The notes under the pieces were generated by a model. The model was not told the DNA's origin, made no database searches, and saw only the letters and a list, made by a program, of their open reading frames with translations. The position numbers were made by a program, and so were the translations under genes. A stretch of DNA of 64,000 bases from an uncultured Pelagibacteraceae bacterium (lineage in GTDB: Bacteria > Pseudomonadota > Alphaproteobacteria > Pelagibacterales > Pelagibacteraceae). This document shows positions 9,079 through 17,166 of this stretch, one piece after another; within the stretch, counting starts at the first letter, position 1, and each line of letters begins with the position of its first letter. Location of the stretch: contig CACGVC010000002.1 of the NCBI GenBank assembly GCA_902576335.1, positions 1-64,000 of the forward strand, in the 5' to 3' direction.

Positions 9079-9489
9079 TTAATTCTTTTTAAGAAAAATA
9101 TAAAAAGCTCCACTTCCTCCATCCTTAATATCTGCTTCTTTTATTTCATAAATTAATTTCATCAACTCTGGATCTTTTTTTATATATTCTGGCATAGAAT
9201 GTTTAAGAATACCAAAATCTCTAGATGTATAAGGATTTTTTTCATTATCTGAGTGTATACCTTTTCCTGTAACAACAACTAATTTTCTGACTCCATTTTT
9301 ATAGGAGTCTTTAATTAGTTTGTTTATTGTTTTATTTGCCTCATCTAGAGAAAAACCGTGGAAATCAAAATTTTTTGTCTTTTCAATTCTTTTTTTAGAA
9401 CTTGGTAAATCTTTATTTGTTAGAGAATCTTTATTTGTTAAAAAATCTTCCCAATCCTTTTTGTCTTTCTTTGAAATTTTTGTTATCAA
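9079..9489 (-). CDS. Smr-domain protein
   Basis: Carries a C-terminal Smr (small MutS-related) domain, a fold with nuclease or nucleic-acid-binding activity. The signature is DFHGFSLDEANKTINKLI, followed by RKLVVVTGKGIHS and GGSGAFYIFLKK, i.e. D-x-H-G, the T-G-K-G loop and the C-terminal G-x-G-x-x-x-V/I-x-L strand. Around 40 lysine-rich residues precede the domain. It has 136 residues, slightly shorter than the usual alphaproteobacterial stand-alone Smr protein. Immediately downstream of the Tim44-like gene on the minus strand. Confidence 0.9.
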   Translation of the reverse strand: MITKISKKDKKDWEDFLTNKDSLTNKDLPSSKKRIEKTKNFDFHGFSLDEANKTINKLIKDSYKNGVRKLVVVTGKGIHSDNEKNPYTSRDFGILKHSMPEYIKKDPELMKLIYEIKEADIKDGGSGAFYIFLKKN

Positions 9490-10086
9490 TTATGTTAAAG
9501 TATCAACAAGTTGCCAGTTCGGATTGTTTGATTTTGTATCTCTTGAGAAAACCCAAGTATCGTAAATTTTTTTAATTGTCTCTGGATCACCTGAAACTAT
9601 TTTTTTTTCTTTATCTTTTATACATGTTATTACTTCAGCAACAAAATCTACTGTTACTCTCAAAATAGAACCAATTTTGTTATGTTCTTTTATTTTTGCT
9701 GAATTGATTCCAATGAATGTAATTTCAGCAAAATGTCCTCTTTTATTTCTGTCAACTAAAGCGGATTTGAATTGAGAATAAATTTTTTCACTTAATAATG
9801 GTTTGCTATTAGTAATTTTATTATCTTGATCACTAAAGTCAGTAATTATTGTTTCATAAGCAATTTTAGCACCTTTTAAAAATTCTTTTTGAGCTTCATC
9901 GTCAAAATTTTCTTTAATTTTAATTGTATTTTCTGGCTGGGCTTTTTTTAAAATGTTCTCAAATTGTGGATTAACTTTACCTTCAAAGCCCGTTCTTTTG
10001 CCTAAAATACCTCTCAATCTCAAAAAGATAAAACCTGCTATCATTGCTAATAGAATGATATCTATGTATTCAAAACTATAATTCAT
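9490..10086 (-). CDS. Tim44-like domain membrane protein
   Basis: A membrane-anchored protein of the bacterial Tim44-like family, suggested to assist at the inner membrane; its exact function is uncertain. One N-terminal helix (YIDIILLAMIAGFIFLRL) is followed by a linker and a globular C-terminal domain with FLKGAKIAYETIITDFSD and strands such as VTVDFVAEVITCI. The frame is open to 10128, but MNYSFEYIDIILLAM at 10086 is the typical start, leaving 57 bp to fxsA. In many relatives an mltA gene lies between this gene and smr; here the two are adjacent. Confidence 0.85.
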   Translation of the reverse strand: MNYSFEYIDIILLAMIAGFIFLRLRGILGKRTGFEGKVNPQFENILKKAQPENTIKIKENFDDEAQKEFLKGAKIAYETIITDFSDQDNKITNSKPLLSEKIYSQFKSALVDRNKRGHFAEITFIGINSAKIKEHNKIGSILRVTVDFVAEVITCIKDKEKKIVSGDPETIKKIYDTWVFSRDTKSNNPNWQLVDTLT

Positions 10087-10143
10087 AGCCTGATAGTAAT
10101 TACTATGTTGAAAAATTTCAACTAGCAATTAAATTAAAGACAA

Positions 10144-10569
10144 ATGAACTCAGCTCTAATAGCCATAATACTGATCCCAGTTATCGAAATATACTTATTT
10201 ATAAAAATCGGCTCTCAAATTGGAGCTTTAACTACAATAACATTGATATTTGTAACTGCTATACTAGGGATAATATATGCCAGATACGAAGGTCTGAATA
10301 CTCTTAAGTCTGCTTTTGTGCAGTTGGTTAAAAACGAAATACCTGTTTATGAGATAATATCAGGGGCAGCAATAACTTTTGCTGCTTTATTACTAATTAT
10401 TCCAGGCTTTGCTACAGATGTAATTGGTTTTTTGATAATATTTCCATTTAGCAGAAAATTTATTTTAAAAATACTATCATCTAAATTTCAAATTAAAAAA
10501 AAAACAGATGAAAAATTTATTGATGGCGAATATGAAGAAATAGAAAAAGAGGATGACAAAAAATTATAA
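10144..10569 (+). CDS. fxsA: FxsA-family membrane protein
   Basis: A small inner-membrane protein related to E. coli FxsA, whose overproduction relieves phage T7 exclusion by F; its normal role is unclear. It has an N-terminal helix (LIAIILIPVIEIYLFIKIG), the family signature IGALTTITLIFVTAILG, then a third hydrophobic region with FAALLLIIPGFATDVIGF. The C-terminal tail is charged. The secB start lies inside its last 17 bases. The secB-fxsA-Tim44 neighbourhood is typical of Alphaproteobacteria. Confidence 0.88.
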   Translation: MNSALIAIILIPVIEIYLFIKIGSQIGALTTITLIFVTAILGIIYARYEGLNTLKSAFVQLVKNEIPVYEIISGAAITFAALLLIIPGFATDVIGFLIIFPFSRKFILKILSSKFQIKKKTDEKFIDGEYEEIEKEDDKKL

Positions 10570-10975
10570 AATCTTAGCTAAATATATTAAAGATATGTCA
10601 AGTGAAACACCGGATGCTGAAACGTATATGTATGTAAAAGACAACATTTCTCGTTACCAGTTGGGAATTAACATAGATTCAAAAGCAATAAAAAGTAGAT
10701 TAATAGAGATCGACACTTCAATTAAATTTTATGATAAAGAAGAAAATGTAAAAAAATCAATTTTTGAATTTGTATACACATCTGTTGTCCAAGTTGATGA
10801 AAATCTCAAAGATAAAAAAATTTTAGAAAAAATCGTTTTAGTTGAAGTTCAAAAGGAAATTTTTCCAGATATAGAAAAAACACTAGTTAACCTACTTCAT
10901 AATTCAGGTTACCCAGCGATTAAAGTTGAAAAAAAAGTGGATTTTGAAGAGTTATATAAAACAAATTTTAATTAA
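10553..10975 (+). CDS. secB: Protein-export chaperone SecB
   Basis: A tetrameric chaperone that keeps preproteins unfolded and hands them to SecA. It has 140 residues with the SecB pattern: an early strand YIKDMSSETPDAE, then YQLGINIDSKAI and a C-terminal half with KILEKIVLVEVQKEIFPDIEK and LLHNSGYPAI, corresponding to the usual L-L-x-x-E-x-P-x-x-L-F-P-F and G-F-P-x-x segments. Overlaps fxsA by 17 bases and converges with dnaQ, sharing 8 bases. Confidence 0.92.
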   Translation: MTKNYKILAKYIKDMSSETPDAETYMYVKDNISRYQLGINIDSKAIKSRLIEIDTSIKFYDKEENVKKSIFEFVYTSVVQVDENLKDKKILEKIVLVEVQKEIFPDIEKTLVNLLHNSGYPAIKVEKKVDFEELYKTNFN

Positions 10976-11633
10976 AAAAATTTTTTTTAATTTGTGTTTT
11001 TAAATAATGACTATGATTATTTAGTTCCTCGTCAGTTGGTTTTATAACTTTTTTAAAATAATTTATTTTTTTATTGATATTTTCGTTATTGATCTTCTCT
11101 TGAATACTAAAATCTAAAGTAGGTTCCTTTTGATCTATTAAATTTATATAAACTTTTGCTAACAGATCACAGTCTACTAATGCAGTGTGCTTTGTCCGTC
11201 TTGAATTATCAATTCTATATCTTTTACACAAAGCATCTAAGTTTGATGGAGATCCTGGAAATTTATCTCTAGCTAAAATTAATGTGTCTACTATTTCATT
11301 ATTAATATTTTTTTTTCCCAAAATTTTTAATTCATTGTTTAAATGAGATAAATCAAATTCAGCATTATGAATGATTAGTCTTTTATCTTTTATAAATTCT
11401 AAAAATTCATCTTCAATTTCTGAAAACTTTTTTTGTTTGGAAAGAAACTCATCCGTATAACCATGAACCTCAAAAGCTTTCTCAGAGACTTTTCTCTCTG
11501 GATTTAGATAACAATGAAATTTATTTTTAGTCGGAATTAGATTATCAAGTTCAATACAACCTATTTCAACAATTCTATGACCCTCCTTAACAGAGATACC
11601 AGTGGTTTCAGTATCTAAAACAATCTCTCTCAT
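10968..11633 (-). CDS. dnaQ: DNA polymerase III epsilon subunit (proofreading exonuclease)
   Basis: DEDDh 3'-5' exonuclease of the replicative polymerase. Exo I is VLDTETTGI (Asp7, Glu9), Exo II IIHNAEFDLSHLN and Exo III HTALVDCDLLAKVY, so all acidic ligands and the general-base histidine are present. A clamp-binding/alpha-contact tail follows in the last 60 residues, lysine-rich here. Its start overlaps the coaE stop by four bases. Position in the maf-aroE-coaE-dnaQ run is typical. Confidence 0.96.
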   Translation of the reverse strand: MREIVLDTETTGISVKEGHRIVEIGCIELDNLIPTKNKFHCYLNPERKVSEKAFEVHGYTDEFLSKQKKFSEIEDEFLEFIKDKRLIIHNAEFDLSHLNNELKILGKKNINNEIVDTLILARDKFPGSPSNLDALCKRYRIDNSRRTKHTALVDCDLLAKVYINLIDQKEPTLDFSIQEKINNENINKKINYFKKVIKPTDEELNNHSHYLKTQIKKNFFN

Positions 11634-12202
11634 TTTAAAATCTCTTTTAAAAAAATTTTAACATTTTTTCTTGCAATTTTTTTTGTGTAAAAATTCTTTA
11701 TAATATATTGAGATTTTCTTTTTTTGTAATCAATTGGAAGTTGAATTTCTCTCAATCTCTTTAAGATTTTACTGTTAAATCCTTTTCTCTTAATTAGTCT
11801 TTTTGAAATATCTGTTTTTTTTGCATCAACAAAAACTAAAATCATTTTTTTAATTTTAGTTTTGCTCTCTAACAGTAAAGGAATATCTAAAATTACTAGT
11901 TTTTTTTTTTTATTTTTTAAAAGAAACAAATTCATTTTTTTTCTTATAAGCGGATGAACTATTTTTGTAATTTTTTTTATATTATTCTTGTTGCTTAAAA
12001 TCGCATTCGTTAGTTCAGTTTTGTTAATTGGAAATGTCTTAATATGTTTTGGTAATAATTTTTTTAATTTTAAAAAACAAACCCTGTTTTTTTTATATAT
12101 TTTGGCTACCTCGTCATCAGCATTAAATACTGGATAACCAAATGATTTGGCCACAAAACTTTTTCCAGATCCTATATCTCCTAAAATTCCAATCCTAATC
12201 AT
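11630..12202 (-). CDS. coaE: Dephospho-CoA kinase
   Basis: Last step of coenzyme A synthesis: phosphorylates the 3'-hydroxyl of dephospho-CoA. P-loop GDIGSGKS (residues 8-15), the DADxI-like segment VFNADDEVAKIY, the HP-R pattern VHPLIRKKM and the lid region ISKRLIKRKGF. The length (190) is normal. Very lysine-rich, as expected for an AT-biased genome. It overlaps aroE by eight bases and dnaQ by four. Confidence 0.93.
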   Translation of the reverse strand: MIRIGILGDIGSGKSFVAKSFGYPVFNADDEVAKIYKKNRVCFLKLKKLLPKHIKTFPINKTELTNAILSNKNNIKKITKIVHPLIRKKMNLFLLKNKKKKLVILDIPLLLESKTKIKKMILVFVDAKKTDISKRLIKRKGFNSKILKRLREIQLPIDYKKRKSQYIIKNFYTKKIARKNVKIFLKEILK

Positions 12203-12989
12203 TATCTAAAAGTTTAAATGTGTCTGAATTAACTTTTGGTTCTATCTTATGCCATAATTTAAATGCTTCTAAAGCTTGGTAAACAAACATAGTTCTTCCA
12301 TTTTCAGTCTTGTAACCTAATTGTTTACCCGTTTTCAAAAAATTAGTTTCATGAGGATTATAAATTATGTCATAAAATAATTTATCGGGCCCTAAACTTG
12401 AAAAATCTAAATTTATTGTTTCATTATTTAAACCAAGACTTGTGGCATTTATTAATACATCAAAATCATTTAAATTGCCCCATTCTATGATTTTAAGATC
12501 ATTAAATAAAATTTTTAAATTTTCTGCATTCTCTCTAGTCCTGTTACTAATTGTTATTTCTTGAACACGCATATTTTTTAAAGCCAAAATTAATGAGGAT
12601 ACCACACCACCGGCCCCTAGAATTAAAACTTTCTTACCCAGAATATTAAAATTTAATTTTTTTATTGCAGCATCGAAGCCAGCTATGTCTGTATTGTATC
12701 CAATTAGATAATCATTATCAAAAGTAATTGTGTTTACTGATTGGGTCTGTTCTGCTTCTAAGCTCAATTTATCTAAAAAAGGTATAACTGTTTTTTTAAA
12801 AGGTACAGTTACATTGCAACCTGCTACTTTTTGATTCTTTATATCTTGAATAAAATCTTTAATTTGGGAATTCTCAAGTTTAATTTTATCATATGTAGCA
12901 TCAATATCGTTTTCTTTTAACCAATGGTTTTGAAGTTTGGGAGATAAAGAATGATCGATTGGATTTCCGATGACAAAAAATTTTTTCAT
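12195..12989 (-). CDS. aroE: Shikimate dehydrogenase
   Basis: NADPH-dependent reduction of 3-dehydroshikimate in aromatic amino acid synthesis. Substrate motif NPIDHSLSPKLQN, catalytic lysine in GCNVTVPFKKTV, NADP-binding loop LGAGGVVSSL with the following strand ITISNRTRENAENL. An ATG four codons upstream (13001) lies inside maf; MKKFFVIGNPIDHS at 12989, one base after the maf stop, fits the family better. About 264 residues. Confidence 0.94.
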   Translation of the reverse strand: MKKFFVIGNPIDHSLSPKLQNHWLKENDIDATYDKIKLENSQIKDFIQDIKNQKVAGCNVTVPFKKTVIPFLDKLSLEAEQTQSVNTITFDNDYLIGYNTDIAGFDAAIKKLNFNILGKKVLILGAGGVVSSLILALKNMRVQEITISNRTRENAENLKILFNDLKIIEWGNLNDFDVLINATSLGLNNETINLDFSSLGPDKLFYDIIYNPHETNFLKTGKQLGYKTENGRTMFVYQALEAFKLWHKIEPKVNSDTFKLLDND

Positions 12990-12990
12990 A

Positions 12991-13581
12991 TTAGTGCCCA
13001 TGTATTTTTAAGTATTCTTTAATTTTCTTTATTGGTAAACCCATAATTGTGTCCTCATCGCCTTCGATACTTGCAAATAAATATCTACCCTCACTTTCAA
13101 TTTGGTAAACATTATAAGCATAAAGGGCCTCATCAGATATTTTAGATAAATACTGTTTTAATTCTTCTTCGGTAAAATTTTTCATTGTTAATTTAGCTTT
13201 ATCAGTATAGTTCCAAATCATCATCCCATTTTTAGATATACAAACTGAACTTATCAAATGATGATGTTTGCCATTAAGTTCTTTTAGAATTTTTAAAGCG
13301 CTTTCTCTATTCTCAGGTTTCGATATTAGTTTTCCCTCTAAATCTATAACGCTGTCTGCACCTAATACTAATTTATCAGGATGTTTAATGCTAATCTTAT
13401 TTGCTTTTATTTCTGCAAGATTTTTTGAGATAATCTCTGGACTTGCTTTTTCACTTAACAAACTTGACTTAATAATATCTTCATCAACATTAGAAGGTTC
13501 AACAGTATTAGTAATATTGTTCCTGTCCAAAATCTCTTTTCTCACCTTACTCTTGGATGCTAAGATAATTCTTTTATCCAT
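12991..13581 (-). CDS. maf: Maf-like nucleoside triphosphate pyrophosphatase
   Basis: House-cleaning pyrophosphatase for modified nucleotides, of the Maf/YceF family. N-terminal signature LASKSKVRKEILD, the acidic KLVLGADSVIDLEG segment, KPENRESALKIL and the C-terminal GLPIKKI. 196 residues, complete. It overlaps the start of the next gene (aroE) tightly and its own start lies inside the end of the PPDK-regulator gene by eight bases. Which nucleotide it prefers (dTTP/UTP or 7-methyl-GTP) cannot be told by eye. Confidence 0.93.
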   Translation of the reverse strand: MDKRIILASKSKVRKEILDRNNITNTVEPSNVDEDIIKSSLLSEKASPEIISKNLAEIKANKISIKHPDKLVLGADSVIDLEGKLISKPENRESALKILKELNGKHHHLISSVCISKNGMMIWNYTDKAKLTMKNFTEEELKQYLSKISDEALYAYNVYQIESEGRYLFASIEGDEDTIMGLPIKKIKEYLKIHGH

Positions 13582-14404
13582 TCTTTTTATTTAAAAAAAT
13601 TTCGTAAATTTTTATTACCGATGCAGCAGTTTCTTCAACCGATTTCCTTGTTACATCTATAGTTGGCCATTTATATTTTCTAAAAGTATTTTTTGCATCC
13701 TCAACTTCTTTTTTAATTTTATCTAAGTTGGTATAATCTTGACCTTTTGGATTTTTTAAAGAATTTATTCGATTTTTTCTTATTTCCACTAATCTTTCAG
13801 CTTCAGTCGTTAACCCAATAATACAAAAATTTTGTGGATTTGTTTTTAAATTCCTTGGTATGGAATTCTGATTTATCAAAGGTATGTTTGCTGTTTTATA
13901 GCCTTTGTTTGCCAAATATATCGAAGTAGGTGTTTTGCTAGTTCTGCTGACACCTAATAAAATTATATCGGATTTTTCAATATCAATGAGTAAGTTTCCA
14001 TCGTCATGGTTCATTGTATATTGAATAGCTTCAATCCTATTATAGTACTCTTCATCTAAAACATGTTGACCACTTGGCTCGTGGGATGCTTTTTGATTAA
14101 ATAATTTTGAAAAATTTAATATCAAACTACCTAAAACCCCGAAGCAAGGAATTCTTTTTTTGTTGCACGAGTTAGCTAAATTTTTGGCTAAGTTGTTGTC
14201 TACAATTGTATATAAAATAATAGAATTTTCTTTTTTCTCTGCTATTTCGAGTATTTTGGAAATTTGATTCTCAGTTCGTGTGAAAGAGTAGGAATTAACT
14301 TTATAATCAATGTTTTTGAACTGAGCTTTTAAAGATAAAAAGATTCTATCTAAAGTCTCTCCTGTAGAATCAGAAATTAAGAATATTTGATAAGTATTAC
14401 TCAT
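13574..14404 (-). CDS. ppsR: PPDK/PEP synthase regulatory protein (DUF299, RP001 family)
   Basis: A bifunctional kinase/phosphorylase that inactivates and reactivates pyruvate phosphate dikinase or PEP synthase. The N-terminus is FLISDSTGETLDRIFLSL, and the P-loop-like motif is LLGVSRTSKTPTSIYLANKG; QPSGQ-like HEPSGQHVLDEEYYNRIEAI is also typical. 276 residues. It is first of the minus-strand run toward dnaQ and diverges from hemE. In Rickettsia this is gene RP001, the neighbour of the replication origin. Confidence 0.93.
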   Translation of the reverse strand: MSNTYQIFLISDSTGETLDRIFLSLKAQFKNIDYKVNSYSFTRTENQISKILEIAEKKENSIILYTIVDNNLAKNLANSCNKKRIPCFGVLGSLILNFSKLFNQKASHEPSGQHVLDEEYYNRIEAIQYTMNHDDGNLLIDIEKSDIILLGVSRTSKTPTSIYLANKGYKTANIPLINQNSIPRNLKTNPQNFCIIGLTTEAERLVEIRKNRINSLKNPKGQDYTNLDKIKKEVEDAKNTFRKYKWPTIDVTRKSVEETAASVIKIYEIFLNKKNG

Positions 14405-14665
14405 GTATATATTGTTAATATCTTTGTAATATCTTAATAAAATTAAACAAATTTATTTTTATTTAAAATAGCTTGTAAAATAAGGGTTTTATCAACATTA
14501 TTTATTTCGTGAAAAACAATTATACAAATGGTTGGGTAATTTATAAGTTACCTATTAATTATTGATAAATTTAAGAATAAATAGTCAATAAAATGTTAAT
14601 AAAAAATAGTTACCATTATTCACACTCCCTAACAATACTACAATCTTATATTATATATTTTAAAT
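14405..14665. other. Candidate chromosomal replication origin (oriC)
   Basis: A 261-bp, AT-rich spacer between the divergent ppsR (RP001 family) and hemE genes, the place where the Caulobacter and Rickettsia origins lie. It contains TTATTCACA (14616-14624), an exact match to the DnaA-box pattern TTATNCACA, TTATCAACA (14489-14497) and, inverted, TGTTAATAA (14594-14602), each one mismatch away, and a repeated AGTTACC (14546-14552 and 14608-14614). Transcription diverges from this point and rsmG-parAB is 11 kb away. No experimental evidence is available, and both gene promoters must also lie here. Confidence 0.6.
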
Positions 14666-15667
14666 ATGACTCCAATTTATAAAGTTTTAAAAAATAAAAA
14701 TACGACAATAAAACCTATATGGGTTATGAGACAGGCAGGAAGATATTTGCCAGAGTTTAGAGAAATTAGAAATAAAAATCCTGACTTTATAAAGTTATGC
14801 TTAAACGAAAAATTATCAGCAGAAATAACTCTACAACCTTTAAAAAGATTTGATTTAGATGCTGCAATAATTTTTTCAGATATATTAATGCTACCATATG
14901 GATTAAATCAAAAAGTTGAGTTTAAGAAAGGAATTGGACCCGTATTAGGAAATTTAAACTTAGATAGTATTTTAAAATTGAATGAAACTAATTTTGTTGA
15001 GAAACTAAATCCAGTTTATAAGCTTGTTAATTTGATTAATAATAATGCTCTTACAAAAAATAAGAGCACAATAGGTTTTGTTGGTGCTCCGTGGACCCTT
15101 CTAGTATACATGATAAATCAAAAATCACCAAAGACGGGTTTAAAGGATGATTTTTTTAAAGATAAAAAATTAATAAGTAAAACTTTGGAGATCATTGAAA
15201 AGTTTTTAAAAGTGCATATCAAATTTCAAGTTGAAAACGGTGCGCACATTATCCAAATTTTTGATAGTTGGGCCGGATTATTAAATGAAAAAGATTTGCC
15301 AAATTATGTTTATGAACCCACTGTAAACTTGGTTGAGTATACTAAATCTTTAAACATTCCAGTCATATGTTTTCCCAAAGGTATAAAAAGATATAAAGAT
15401 TATTGTGAAACCGTTAAGCCTGATGCCGTCTGTATCGATTATGAAGTTGATCCTAAAGAGATTATAAAAGATGTCCAAATTCCTGTTCAAGGAGGAATGG
15501 ATCCAAAAATTTTGTTGACCGATCGAGAAAATTTAAAAAAAGAAGCAAAAAGATATTTAGATATCTTTAAAGATCACCCTTATATATTCAATTTAGGGCA
15601 TGGAATTTTACCTGAAACAGACCCGGAGATGATGAATTATTTGGTGAAAACGGTAAAAGATTATTAA
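14666..15667 (+). CDS. hemE: Uroporphyrinogen decarboxylase
   Basis: Decarboxylates uroporphyrinogen III to coproporphyrinogen III in heme synthesis. Signature PIWVMRQAGRYLPEFREIR, the catalytic-pocket segment AAIIFSDILMLPYGL, FVGAPWTLLVYMI and the C-terminal FNLGHGILPETDPE. 333 residues. First gene of a plus-strand heme group; the hemH start follows directly after its stop. It borders the probable origin, as in Caulobacter. Confidence 0.97.
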   Translation: MTPIYKVLKNKNTTIKPIWVMRQAGRYLPEFREIRNKNPDFIKLCLNEKLSAEITLQPLKRFDLDAAIIFSDILMLPYGLNQKVEFKKGIGPVLGNLNLDSILKLNETNFVEKLNPVYKLVNLINNNALTKNKSTIGFVGAPWTLLVYMINQKSPKTGLKDDFFKDKKLISKTLEIIEKFLKVHIKFQVENGAHIIQIFDSWAGLLNEKDLPNYVYEPTVNLVEYTKSLNIPVICFPKGIKRYKDYCETVKPDAVCIDYEVDPKEIIKDVQIPVQGGMDPKILLTDRENLKKEAKRYLDIFKDHPYIFNLGHGILPETDPEMMNYLVKTVKDY

Positions 15668-16666
15668 ATGGAAAATAATAAAAATCATCCTCAAGTTAAT
15701 TTTGGTAAAACTGGCGTTTTGATAATTAATTTGGGAACACCTGACTCAACGAGCTGGCTAGATATAAGAAAATATTTAAAGGAGTTTTTATCTGATAGAA
15801 GAGTAATAGAGGTTAATCCTATATTTTGGCAAATTATACTAAATATTTTTATATTAAATTTGAGGCCTTCTAAAACAGCAAAGGCATATAAAGAAATTTG
15901 GATGAAAAAAGAGAATATCTCTCCATTGCTTTACTATACTCGAGAACAAGCAAACAAATTATCAAATTTAATATCTGAAAAAAATGTAGTCGTAGACTTT
16001 GCTATGAGGTATGGAAATCCAAGTATTAAAAGTAAGATAAAAAATTTGCACGATAAGGGTTGTGAAAATTTGGTTATACTCCCATTATATCCTCAATATG
16101 CTGCAGCTACTACAGCTACTGTTTGTGATGAAGTATATAGAACACTTATGAAAATGAGATGGCAACCATCTATTAAAATTATACCACATTATGAATCACA
16201 CCCTCAATACATCGATGCTTTGGTAAATTCACTGAATAAAAAGATAAAAGAAATTAACTGGAAACCAGATTTAATTTTGGTTTCTTATCATGGTATACCG
16301 CAAAAATACTTTGATAAAGGAGACCCGTATCATTGCTATTGCCAAAAAACTACTAGATTGATTTCAGAAAAGTTTAAATCCATAGAGCTTAAAACAACTT
16401 TTCAATCAAGATTTGGTCCTCAAAAATGGCTCGAGCCCTACACAGACAAAACATTAGAAAAATTACCTGGAGAGGGCAAAAAGAATGTTCTTGCAATATG
16501 CCCAGGTTTCTCCTCAGATTGTGTTGAAACTTTGGAGGAAATTTTAATTCAAGGTAAAGAAACTTTCTTAGAGTCTGGTGGTGAAAATTTCGATATGGTG
16601 CCGTGTTTAAATGATAGTGATGATCATATAGCATTATTAAAATCGTTAGTTCAAAAAAGCCTGTAA
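15668..16666 (+). CDS. hemH: Ferrochelatase
   Basis: Inserts ferrous iron into protoporphyrin IX. N-terminal VLIINLGTPDSTSWLDIRKY, FLSDRRVIEV, the catalytic histidine in LVSYHGIPQKYFDKGDPYHC, and CPGFSSDCVETLEEI with its conserved glutamate. 332 residues. Starts directly after the hemE stop; three bases precede hemJ. Confidence 0.97.
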   Translation: MENNKNHPQVNFGKTGVLIINLGTPDSTSWLDIRKYLKEFLSDRRVIEVNPIFWQIILNIFILNLRPSKTAKAYKEIWMKKENISPLLYYTREQANKLSNLISEKNVVVDFAMRYGNPSIKSKIKNLHDKGCENLVILPLYPQYAAATTATVCDEVYRTLMKMRWQPSIKIIPHYESHPQYIDALVNSLNKKIKEINWKPDLILVSYHGIPQKYFDKGDPYHCYCQKTTRLISEKFKSIELKTTFQSRFGPQKWLEPYTDKTLEKLPGEGKKNVLAICPGFSSDCVETLEEILIQGKETFLESGGENFDMVPCLNDSDDHIALLKSLVQKSL

Positions 16667-16669
16667 TTT

Positions 16670-17104
16670 ATGAATACTTATTTGCTCTTCAAATCTTTAC
16701 ATTTAATAGCAGTTATTTCTTGGATGGCTGGACTTTTATATCTTCCGAGAATTTTTGTTTATCATTCAGAAAACAACGATAAACCATTAGTAACAGAAAT
16801 ATTTAAAGTCATGGAAAAAAAACTTTTTTTTTACATTATGACCCCAGCAATGACGCTCTCTTGGATATTTGGTTTAATACTGATACATGAAATAGGTTTT
16901 CAGCAATTAGGCCAAAAGTGGATGATTTTAAAACTTATTTTTGTTGTCTCACTAACCTTGTATCATTTTTATCTAGGAAGAGTTTTAGGTCAATTTAAAC
17001 TAGATACGAATAAACACTCTTCTAAATATTATCGATACATTAATGAAATTCCTACATTATTGCTTATTTTGATCATTTTTATTGTAATTTTTAAACCTAT
17101 CTAG
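16670..17104 (+). CDS. hemJ: Protoporphyrinogen IX oxidase HemJ
   Basis: Membrane heme-b protein that oxidises protoporphyrinogen IX without oxygen-dependent HemY. It has four hydrophobic helices and the family start YLLFKSLHLIAVISWMAGL, where the conserved histidine and tryptophan lie, followed by LPRIFVYHSEN and the WMILKLIFVVSLTLYHF helix with a second conserved lysine and histidine. 144 residues. The hemE-hemH-hemJ-rho order supports the call and supplies the missing oxidation step before hemH. Confidence 0.92.
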   Translation: MNTYLLFKSLHLIAVISWMAGLLYLPRIFVYHSENNDKPLVTEIFKVMEKKLFFYIMTPAMTLSWIFGLILIHEIGFQQLGQKWMILKLIFVVSLTLYHFYLGRVLGQFKLDTNKHSSKYYRYINEIPTLLLILIIFIVIFKPI

Positions 17105-17106
17105 GG

Positions 17107-17134
17107 TTGAATAATTTAAATTAGTATATATATT
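17107..17134 (+). promoter_or_regulatory. Putative sigma-70 promoter of rho
   Basis: TTGAAT (17107-17112), 16 bases and TATATT (17129-17134) form a good housekeeping promoter in the hemJ-rho spacer. The same two hexamers with the same spacing occur upstream of nusA at 60073-60100. Transcription would begin around 17140-17142, just at the start of the inverted repeat in the rho leader. Confidence 0.55.
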
Positions 17135-17140
17135 AGTATC

Positions 17141-17160
17141 ATTATTAAGTCCTTAATAAT
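17141..17160 (+). promoter_or_regulatory. Inverted repeat in the rho leader
   Basis: Nine-base arms ATTATTAAG and CTTAATAAT are separated by two bases, forming a short AT-rich hairpin or a dyad. It ends six bases before the rho start codon and would occupy nearly the whole 5' leader. rho is autoregulated in E. coli through its leader, but nothing here shows that this repeat does that. Confidence 0.5.
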
Positions 17161-17166
17161 AAACCC

